Shown here piece by piece: positions 57,519 to 64,000 of a stretch of 64,000 nt of DNA. A program made the position numbers and the translations under genes. Position 1 is the first letter of the stretch. Every line of letters begins with the position of its first letter. This DNA comes from Chloroflexota bacterium. Its GTDB lineage: Bacteria; Chloroflexota; Anaerolineae; CG2-30-64-16. The stretch is from positions 1 through 64,000 of the forward strand of contig JAPLHB010000047.1 in NCBI GenBank assembly GCA_026389845.1. Direction: 5' to 3'. The notes under the pieces are model-generated. The model did no database searches. It was not told the origin of the DNA and worked only from the letters and a program-made list of their open reading frames with translations.

Positions 57519-60419
57519 ATGAGCATCCTATTTCGCATCGGAGCGATTTTTGTCGTAGCCGTGAAGCGGCTTTTCGCGCAGCGCCGGCTGGCCTTTCTCA
57601 CCGCCGTTGGCCTGACGGTTGCCGTGGCGATCACCCTCAGCGTGCCGTTGTATGCCGACGCCGTATACGGCCGCACCCTCAGCGGGACGCTGTCGGAAGG
57701 CGCGCAAGCAAGCAATGCCCGCCCACCGTTCGCCTTCATGTACCGCCAAATCGCCAGCTCTGGCAAGCCGGCCAGGTGGGAAAACGTCCTGGCGGCCAAC
57801 TCCTACCTGACGGGGCAGGCGATCGCCGACCTGGGATTGCCCGCGAAACAGGTCGTACGCTTCCTCAAAACGGATTTCCTCGAGCTTTTTCCCAGCGACA
57901 TCAGCAGCGGATACCTGACGATTCGCAACCAGTTGGGCTATGCCGGCATCGGCACGGTGACTGATTTCGCCGACCATGTCACGATCAAGGAGGGCCATTT
58001 TCCGGCCGCCGCCACCGGACGCCTCAGTGACCCGATCGAGGTCCTGGTCAGTGATGAACTGGCGACCAAGATCGGGTTCCAGGTCGGTGAGACCTATCTC
58101 ATGTTCAATAACCGGATGGGCCCGAACGGGACGCCCGTGCAGTTTCCCGTGCGCGTGGCCGGTGTGTGGAGCGCCAAAGACGAACAGGAAGACTACTGGT
58201 TCTACAAGCCCTGGGCGTTATCCGAAGTGCTCCTCGTGCCCGAAGAGACCTTTACCAGCCAGATCGTGCCCGCGCTGAAAGACCCGATCTACGTGGCCCT
58301 CTGGTATCTGGTATTGGACGGCTCCGACCTCCGACCCCGCGATGCAGCCCCGTTGTTGAGCCGCATGGACGCGGTCACCCAGGGTGCAACGCAGTTGCTG
58401 CCCGGCATCAGGCTCGAATACTCACCCGCTAAGGCGTTGGTGAATTACGAGACGGCCGCGAGCCTGCTGACGATCTTGCTCTTCGCGTTCAGCATCCCGA
58501 TCATCGGGATGATCCTGGCTTTCATCACCCTGGTGGTGGGGTTGACCGTCGGCCAGCAACGCAACGAGATCGCCGTCCTTCGCAGCCGAGGCGGCACGAT
58601 GTTTCAGGTGGTGGGCATCGCGGCCCTGGAGGCGCTCGCGCTCAATGCCGTGGCATTGGCGCTCGGCTGGCCGCTCAGCGAGGTTTTCGCCCAGACAATC
58701 GGCCGGACGCGCAGCTTCTTGGACCTGGGTCCGGCGACCGACCTGCTGCACGTACGCATGTCGCTGGATACGCTGCGCTTTGGGCTGGCCATGGCCGCGG
58801 TGGCGCTCGTCACCCAATTGATACCTACGTTGGGTGCGGCACGCCACACCATCATCACCTACAAGCAGGAACGGGCGCGCACGCTGCGTCCTCCCTGGTG
58901 GCAGCGGGCGTGGCTGGACCTGTTGCTGCTGATCCCCACCGGTTATGGGATCTACATGCTGCGCAAACAGGGCAGCATCATCGGGCTACCGATCATCGGG
59001 GACACACTGCCGAATGACCCCTTCCAGAACCCGCTGCTCTTTCTCATTCCTTCCCTGGGCGTCTTTGCGCTGACTTTGGTGATCCTGCGTCTGCTGCCCC
59101 TGGTGATGCGGGCCGTCACGTGGGTGGTGTCCCACACGCGCAGCGTGGGGCTGCTCTTGGCCACTCGTCACCTGGCGCGCTCCCCGGGCTACTACGCTGC
59201 ACCCCTGCTCTTGTTGGTTCTGACGTTGAGCCTGTCGGCGTTCACAGCCTCGCTGGCAACGACTCTTGACGATCATCTGTGGGACCAGAGCTACTACAAG
59301 GTCGGCGCGGACATGCGCCTGGATGAGCTGGGACAGGGAGTTCCGGCGGATGCCTACACTGGCACGTCGGCCGGAGCGCCTGCGACCAGTGGGACGCCAA
59401 AGGAAGGCCCGCTTTGGCTCTTCCTGCCCATTTCCGAGCACCTGAAGGTGCCGGGCATCCAGGCGGCCGCACGAGTAGGGCGCTTCTCTGTCGCCGCCCT
59501 GCTGCCCAAAGGCGGCGCCGTGGGGACGTTCTATGGCGTGGATCGGGTGGACTTCGCCCGCGTCGCTTTCTGGCGACGCGATTTCGCGCCAAGCTCACTC
59601 GGCGCCCTGATGAATGCTTTGGCAAGTGCGCCGGACGGCGTCCTGGTCTCCCGCGCAACGATGGCGGAGCATGCACTGCGGGTGGGCGATACCCTGCGGA
59701 TAGAGACGAGCGCCTACCGCACCAACGTAGAGGTGCCGTTCAAGATCGTCGGCGAGCTTGACCTCTTTCCCACCTGGTATCCAGAGGATGGCCCGCTCCT
59801 CGTGGGCAATCTGGACTACTTCTTCGAGCAGGTGGGCGGCGAGGTGCCATACAGCGTGTGGGTAACAACCGGCTCCAACCAGGACTACGAAGGGATAGCA
59901 AAAGGTGTGCAGGAGCTTGGGTTGAACGTCATCAAATGGGAAGCGCCTTTGCGCAGCATCGCGGCGGAGCAACGCCGTCCCGAGCGCCAGGGCTTGTTTG
60001 GCTTGCTCTCGGTGGGCTTTCTCACCGCGGCCCTGCTCACAGTCCTGGGCTTCCTGCTCTATGCTCTGTTCTCCTTCCGCCGCCGCACCATCGAGCTCGG
60101 CATCTTGCGCGCCGTCGGCCTCTCGGCAGGACAGATGACCGCTTTCCTGGCCTGGGAGTTGATCTTCCTGATCCTCACCGGGCTGGCCGCAGGGACGGGT
60201 CTGGGCGCGTGGATCAGCAACCTGTTTATTCCCTATCTGCAAGTCGGAACGGGGGCCGCGGCGCGCATCCCGCCGTTCCTGGTCGAGATCGCCTGGCCTG
60301 CCATCTTTCGCATCTACGCGGTGTTTGGACTGCTGTTTGTGGTCGCCCTGGTTGTGCTGGCGGTCCTGCTCCTGCGCATGAAGATCTACCAGGCCATCAA
60401 GCTAGGCGAGACGGTGTGA
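57519..60419 (+). CDS. FtsX/MacB-type ABC transporter permease
   Basis: This 966-residue membrane protein has an N-terminal segment (LAFLTAVGLTVAVAITLSVP), a large extracytoplasmic domain, and FtsX core segments at about 310-450 (ILLFAFSIPIIGMILAFITL). A second extracytoplasmic domain and a final FtsX block follow (LLTVLGFLLYALFSFRRRT, ELGILRAVGLSAGQM). Two FtsX domains in one chain are typical of LolC/MacB-like exporters in monoderm-like phyla. It works with the adaptor and the two ATPases downstream. The cargo is unknown. Confidence 0.88.
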   Translation: MSILFRIGAIFVVAVKRLFAQRRLAFLTAVGLTVAVAITLSVPLYADAVYGRTLSGTLSEGAQASNARPPFAFMYRQIASSGKPARWENVLAANSYLTGQAIADLGLPAKQVVRFLKTDFLELFPSDISSGYLTIRNQLGYAGIGTVTDFADHVTIKEGHFPAAATGRLSDPIEVLVSDELATKIGFQVGETYLMFNNRMGPNGTPVQFPVRVAGVWSAKDEQEDYWFYKPWALSEVLLVPEETFTSQIVPALKDPIYVALWYLVLDGSDLRPRDAAPLLSRMDAVTQGATQLLPGIRLEYSPAKALVNYETAASLLTILLFAFSIPIIGMILAFITLVVGLTVGQQRNEIAVLRSRGGTMFQVVGIAALEALALNAVALALGWPLSEVFAQTIGRTRSFLDLGPATDLLHVRMSLDTLRFGLAMAAVALVTQLIPTLGAARHTIITYKQERARTLRPPWWQRAWLDLLLLIPTGYGIYMLRKQGSIIGLPIIGDTLPNDPFQNPLLFLIPSLGVFALTLVILRLLPLVMRAVTWVVSHTRSVGLLLATRHLARSPGYYAAPLLLLVLTLSLSAFTASLATTLDDHLWDQSYYKVGADMRLDELGQGVPADAYTGTSAGAPATSGTPKEGPLWLFLPISEHLKVPGIQAAARVGRFSVAALLPKGGAVGTFYGVDRVDFARVAFWRRDFAPSSLGALMNALASAPDGVLVSRATMAEHALRVGDTLRIETSAYRTNVEVPFKIVGELDLFPTWYPEDGPLLVGNLDYFFEQVGGEVPYSVWVTTGSNQDYEGIAKGVQELGLNVIKWEAPLRSIAAEQRRPERQGLFGLLSVGFLTAALLTVLGFLLYALFSFRRRTIELGILRAVGLSAGQMTAFLAWELIFLILTGLAAGTGLGAWISNLFIPYLQVGTGAAARIPPFLVEIAWPAIFRIYAVFGLLFVVALVVLAVLLLRMKIYQAIKLGETV

Positions 60420-60421
60420 GC

Positions 60422-61450
60422 ATGGACGAACCCCTGATCATCTGCGATAATCTGGTCAAGATCTACAAGGTCGCCACCCTGGAGGTTGTCGCGCTCCAGG
60501 GTCTGGACCTGGTGGTCAAACGCGGCGAGTTGCTGGGCGTCGTGGGCGCCAGCGGCAGCGGCAAATCCACCCTGATGAACATCCTCGGTGGGCTGGATCG
60601 CCCTTCGGCGGGACGGGTTTGGGTAGATGGCTATGACCTGCTCAAGCTGTCCGACTTCGCGCTGGATCGCTATCGCCGGGCCAAAGTGGGTTTCGTCTGG
60701 CAGCAGGGCGCGCGCAACCTGGTGCCTTACCTGAACGCTTTGGAAAACGTCATGCTGCCGATGACCCTGGCCGGCCAAAGCGGGCGCCAGCCGCGCCGGC
60801 GCGCCCAGGAGCTTCTGAGCACCGTGGGGCTGGCCGAACGACAGCGCCACTACCTGCAGCAAATGTCGGGCGGCGAACAGCAGCGGGTGGCGATCGCCGT
60901 GGCCCTGGCTAACAACCCCTCCCTGCTCCTGGCCGATGAGCCGACCGGCGAAGTGGACTCGGTCACGGCCCTGGCGATCTATGAGACCTTCCAGGAGTTG
61001 ACCCAGCACTACGGGTTGACCACCATCATCGTCAGCCACGACCCAGACATCGCCTACCACGTCCATCGCGTCGTTGCCATCCGCGATGGACGGACCTCGA
61101 GCGAGACAGTGCGCCAACCGGCAGCCGTGAGCACCCCGGCCGATGGCGAGGCGCCATCCGTTGCCGGTGTTGCGGCAGAAGCGCCGCGCTTCGAAGAGTT
61201 GGTGGTCGTGGATTCGGCAGGGCGTCTGCAGGTGCCCAAAGAGTACCTGCAGCGACTCGCCATCAAGGGCCGGGTGCGCCTGGAGTTGCGCGAGGGTGAG
61301 ATCGCCATCCAACCGGTGCAAAGCGCCACCGAAGCGCACGAAGCCGAAAAGCTGGCTGCCGAGTTGGCGACAACGCCACAGGCGCGCGGCCGTAGGGACG
61401 TCGCCGAACTGTTCCGGCGGTGGCGGCCGTCTGGCCGGAGGCGATCATGA
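60422..61450 (+). CDS. ABC transporter ATPase (MacB/LolD type) with C-terminal AbrB-like domain
   Basis: This 342-residue protein has an ATPase core with Walker A GASGSGKS, signature MSGGEQQRV and Walker [12 protein letters not shown]. After a Pro/Ala linker (about residue 225-255) a SpoVT-AbrB-like segment follows ([20 protein letters not shown], then [17 protein letters not shown]). AbrB domains usually bind DNA or mediate dimers; fusion to a transporter ATPase is unusual and may tune the complex. The start is two bases after the permease stop. It overlaps the next ATPase by four bases. Confidence 0.88.
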   Translation: MDEPLIICDNLVKIYKVATLEVVALQGLDLVVKRGELLGVVGASGSGKSTLMNILGGLDRPSAGRVWVDGYDLLKLSDFALDRYRRAKVGFVWQQGARNLVPYLNALENVMLPMTLAGQSGRQPRRRAQELLSTVGLAERQRHYLQQMSGGEQQRVAIAVALANNPSLLLADEPTGEVDSVTALAIYETFQELTQHYGLTTIIVSHDPDIAYHVHRVVAIRDGRTSSETVRQPAAVSTPADGEAPSVAGVAAEAPRFEELVVVDSAGRLQVPKEYLQRLAIKGRVRLELREGEIAIQPVQSATEAHEAEKLAAELATTPQARGRRDVAELFRRWRPSGRRRS

Positions 61451-62154
61451 AACGACAGGCGACTGATCCGCGAATTGCGCCGGATGGGCTGGCGCTCGAG
61501 GCTTTGGACCTCCGGCGCATCTACAAGGTCGGGGCAAGCGAGGTAGCGGCGCTGCGCGGGGTTCAGCTACGGATCGAATCCGGGCGTTTCGTGGCCCTCA
61601 AAGGACGGTCGGGCAGCGGCAAGACCACGCTGCTCAACTGCATCGGGGGGCTGGATCGCCCGACCTCGGGCGTTGTGCGCGTCTTTGGCGCCGAGATCGC
61701 CCGGCTGAACGATCGGCAACTGACGCGCTGGCGGCGGGAACGGGTCGGCTTCATCTTCCAGTCCTTCGGCCTGCTGCCCACCATCTCGGCCTATGAGAAC
61801 GTGGAACTCGCGCTGCGGATCGCGGGCGTGGGCGGCCGCGAGCGCCATCGCCGCGCGCTCGCTTGCCTGGACCTGGTGGGACTGACCAAGTGGATCCACC
61901 ACCGGCCCTACGAGATGTCGGGCGGCCAACAGCAGCGGGTGGGGATCGCGCGCGCGCTGGCCAACCGTCCCCAACTCATCCTGGCGGACGAGCCGACCGG
62001 CGAATTGGACAGCGGCACAGCCCGTGAGATTCTGGCTCTTTTCCAACACATCGTACGCGAGGAACACGTGACCATGCTCCTCGCCTCCCACGATCCTCTG
62101 GTGGATGGGTATGTGGACGAGGTACTGCAGATGAAGGATGGTCAGCTTGTGTGA
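61447..62154 (+). CDS. ABC transporter ATPase (MacB/LolD type)
   Basis: This 235-residue ATPase has Walker A GRSGSGKT, Q-loop FIFQSFGLLP, signature MSGGQQQRV and Walker [12 protein letters not shown]. It lacks the AbrB-like extension of its neighbour. Two ATPases may form a heterodimer on the two-domain permease. GGAGG precedes the ATG, which overlaps the previous stop. Confidence 0.9.
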   Translation: MKRQATDPRIAPDGLALEALDLRRIYKVGASEVAALRGVQLRIESGRFVALKGRSGSGKTTLLNCIGGLDRPTSGVVRVFGAEIARLNDRQLTRWRRERVGFIFQSFGLLPTISAYENVELALRIAGVGGRERHRRALACLDLVGLTKWIHHRPYEMSGGQQQRVGIARALANRPQLILADEPTGELDSGTAREILALFQHIVREEHVTMLLASHDPLVDGYVDEVLQMKDGQLV

Positions 62155-62195
62155 CCGGGCGAGGACCAAGTGACTCGGCCCGGATAGATTTTCTC

Positions 62196-62410
62196 GCAAT
62201 AACGCAAAACTTACTATCCGTTGCCTGTCATTCTGAGCGGGTGTGTCCCTGAACTCTCGTAACGGCGTGACACCAGAGAAGAATCTCTCGCCCGAAACGA
62301 GGCCCTTCGCTGGATTCCGCCGTAACGCACTTCACGGGGCCAACCCGCTCAGAGCTTGCCCTGAGTGCAACGAAGGGGTGACAAAAGCGAGTTTTGCGGT
62401 ACTGCATTTT
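62196..62410. repeat. Palindromic dispersed repeat, full copy
   Basis: The core from GTCATTCTGAGCGGGT (62227) has the usual internal blocks, with a TGCCCTGAGTGCAACGAAGG variant near the right end. The outer arms pair: CGCAAAACT on the left (about 62203-62211) and AGTTTTGCG on the right (about 62392-62400). It fills the gap before the LDH2-type gene. Confidence 0.75.
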
Positions 62411-62429
62411 TTCGCTGATAAGGAGAAAA

Positions 62430-63500
62430 ATGGCAAACATGACAAGTGGCCGGATCTGGCCTGAGAAGCTACATGCGTTCTGCGTGACAGCGATGGTCAA
62501 GGCCGGCATGCGCGAAGCCGATGCCCGCATCACCGCCGACGTGTTGGTGACCACTGACACGTGGGGCACCTTTACCCACGGCACGAAGCACCTGCGCGCC
62601 TATCTGCGCAAGGTGGCCGCCGGCGGTATAGACCCGCAGGCCGTGCCACAGGTGATCGCCGAAGGCCCGGCGTGGGCCACCGTGGATGGGGTCAAGGCCA
62701 TGGCGATGGTGCCGTCGGTCATGGCGATGAACCTGGCGATTCGCAAGGCAAAGGCGTGTGGGATCGGTTACGCCGGCGTGCGGCACAGCACCCACTTCGG
62801 CGCGGCGGGCTACTACGCCAGCATGGCCGTCGAGCACGACATGATCGGCCTGGCGATGAGCAACGTGGACACCAACATGACCGCGCCGGGCGCGCGCGGA
62901 TCGGTGATCGGCAACAACCCGTTCGCCTACGCCGCGCCGGCCGGCGCGGCATACCCGGTCATGCTGGACGTGGCGCTGAGCGCGGTCGCAGCCGGCAAGA
63001 TCTACGCGGCCCAAGCGTTGGGCAAGGCCATCCCGGGCAACTGGCTGGTGGACGACGAGGGGCTGCCGACCACCGACATCAGCAACTACCCGCGGGTCGG
63101 CTCGCTGCTGCCGATGGCGGGACACAAGGGCTACGGCCTGGCCGTCATGGTCGAAGTACTGGCCGCGGTCCTGACGGGTGCGGCCGTGACGGGGCACGTG
63201 CGGCCGTGGGCAGGCCCCACGATCGGCGAGATGACCGACGAAGGGCACGCCTTCATCGCCATTGACGTGGCTCAGATGATGCCGGTTGCCGAGTTCAAGG
63301 CGCGCATGGACAGCATGATCCGCGAAATCCACGCCGCGCCGAAGGCCAAAGGCGTAGATCGCATCTACCTGCCGGGCGAGATGGAATGGGAGCGCCGCGC
63401 CGACGCGCTGGCAAACGGCATTGCCTTGCCGGCCGATGTGCTGGCGAGCTTGCAGGGATTGGCGGAGGACGCAGGGCTGGATCCACAAGCCTTGTTCTAG
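62430..63500 (+). CDS. Malate/L-lactate dehydrogenase family protein (LDH2/MDH2 type)
   Basis: This 356-residue NAD(P)-dependent 2-hydroxyacid or imino-acid reductase belongs to the non-Rossmann LDH2 family. The family signature RHSTHFGAAGYYA, the FTHGTKHL region near residue 50 and AGHKGYGLAVMVE are all present. Relatives act on sulfolactate, ureidoglycolate, 2,3-diketogulonate or delta-pyrroline carboxylates. It precedes a UroD-family gene, like the hydroxyacid dehydrogenase at 21703. AAGGAG precedes the ATG. Confidence 0.88.
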   Translation: MANMTSGRIWPEKLHAFCVTAMVKAGMREADARITADVLVTTDTWGTFTHGTKHLRAYLRKVAAGGIDPQAVPQVIAEGPAWATVDGVKAMAMVPSVMAMNLAIRKAKACGIGYAGVRHSTHFGAAGYYASMAVEHDMIGLAMSNVDTNMTAPGARGSVIGNNPFAYAAPAGAAYPVMLDVALSAVAAGKIYAAQALGKAIPGNWLVDDEGLPTTDISNYPRVGSLLPMAGHKGYGLAVMVEVLAAVLTGAAVTGHVRPWAGPTIGEMTDEGHAFIAIDVAQMMPVAEFKARMDSMIREIHAAPKAKGVDRIYLPGEMEWERRADALANGIALPADVLASLQGLAEDAGLDPQALF

Positions 63501-63536
63501 CCGCAATGCGGTACAGATAAGCCTGGAGGGGTACTC

Positions 63537-64000
63537 ATGCCTTTTCCTGCAGGAAAACCCGATTTTGAGCGCCTGAAGATGGCGCTACTGCGCCGCGGCG
63601 AGCCGGACCGCGTGCCGCTATTCGAAGTCTCCGTGGCCGATGTCGTGATGACGGGCTTCCTGGGGCGGCCCGTCCACGACCCGACGCGCGTCGGCATCAC
63701 GCTGACGCCGCCGCCGCTCGACGAGACGCTGCGCCACCTACCCGACTTCGTGGCCTTCTACGCGGCGGCCGGTTACGACTTCGTACCGATCCGCTTCGGC
63801 ATCGGCGGGCAGGTCATGGCCGTGCTGGAAAGCGGCTACGCGGGCGGCTTCCAGAAGGTCCGCACGACGCATCGCGACACAAGCCGCGAGTGGGCGGCGG
63901 AAGAGGGCGGCTTCATCACGTCCTGGGCCGACCTGGAGGCATTTCCGTGGCCTGAACCCGGGACGGTCAACCTGGCCGTGTTGGATGCCGCCGGCCAGAT
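63537..64000 (+). CDS. UroD/MtaA-superfamily protein, 5' part
   Basis: The gene runs off the window; about 154 residues are visible. They open PDFERLKMALLRRGEPDRVPL, matching the family signature, and continue through FVAFYAAAGYDFVPIRFG. The region with the metal motif is not in the window. TGGAGGG precedes the ATG. It is the eighth member of the family here. Confidence 0.85.
   Translation, partial: MPFPAGKPDFERLKMALLRRGEPDRVPLFEVSVADVVMTGFLGRPVHDPTRVGITLTPPPLDETLRHLPDFVAFYAAAGYDFVPIRFGIGGQVMAVLESGYAGGFQKVRTTHRDTSREWAAEEGGFITSWADLEAFPWPEPGTVNLAVLDAAGQ

Noticed and set aside
1..64000. CRISPR array, tRNA, rRNA, insertion sequence or prophage
   Set aside because: No regularly spaced repeats with spacers, cloverleaf, rRNA-like stretch, transposase or phage structural gene could be recognised by reading both strands; a covariance-model search was not possible here.

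Overview
The window looks like a chromosomal accessory region of an anaerobic, high-GC member of the Chloroflexota (Anaerolineae/Caldilineae-like). This is inferred from style, not from a marker gene. The lipoproteins have PTAAPTAAP or VVEKVVQQTVVVEK linkers after the lipobox, several are Tat-exported, and the intergenic spaces carry a palindromic repeat family. Two oxygen-sensitive enzymes point to anaerobic metabolism: a glycyl radical enzyme with its activase, and an AbfD-type [4Fe-4S] dehydratase. No rRNA, tRNA, CRISPR array, transposase or phage gene was seen.

Layout. (1) 1-8.8 kb: the 3' end of one 2-oxoacid dehydrogenase E2, a GntR regulator, then a minus-strand operon (E2, E1alpha, E1beta, VOC protein, 4-hydroxybutyryl-CoA dehydratase-like protein, UroD-family protein). 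(2) 8.8-15.2 kb: a UroD-like gene coupled to an M24 peptidase, then a sugar ABC transporter. (3) 15.3-22.7 kb: a glycyl radical enzyme and a frameshifted activase on the minus strand, divergent from a FadR-type regulator, FAH-family, UroD-family and D-2-hydroxyacid dehydrogenase genes. (4) 22.7-28.5 kb: a complete Opp/Dpp transporter. (5) 28.8-34.2 kb: SDR, a KARI-like protein, a sugar-phosphate isomerase and two UroD-family genes. (6) 34.3-40.4 kb: a sugar transporter with a tandemly duplicated permease, an SDR and a FadR-type regulator. (7) 40.5-47.2 kb: a secreted GH2 glycosidase, three SDRs and an NAD-dependent epimerase. (8) 47.3-56.1 kb: a fourth transporter, an esterase, an SDR, and a UroD/corrinoid-protein/UroD trio. 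(9) 56.1-62.2 kb: a MacAB-like export system. (10) 62.4-64 kb: an LDH2-type dehydrogenase and a truncated UroD-family gene.

The theme is eight UroD/MtaA-superfamily genes plus one remnant in 64 kb, with one MtbC-like corrinoid protein. They are interleaved with transporters, redox enzymes and FadR-type regulators. The likely job is import and breakdown of plant- or biomass-derived small molecules, possibly including corrinoid-dependent demethylation of methylated sugars or aromatics; the substrates cannot be read from sequence. Most operons share one promoter design: TTGAC[AG], a 17-19 bp spacer, a TAGACT-like -10, and an operator immediately downstream. Three operator classes are visible, so the scattered operons look like a few small local regulons. 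Repeats have been active here: they truncate or extend several proteins, and deletion and duplication scars remain.
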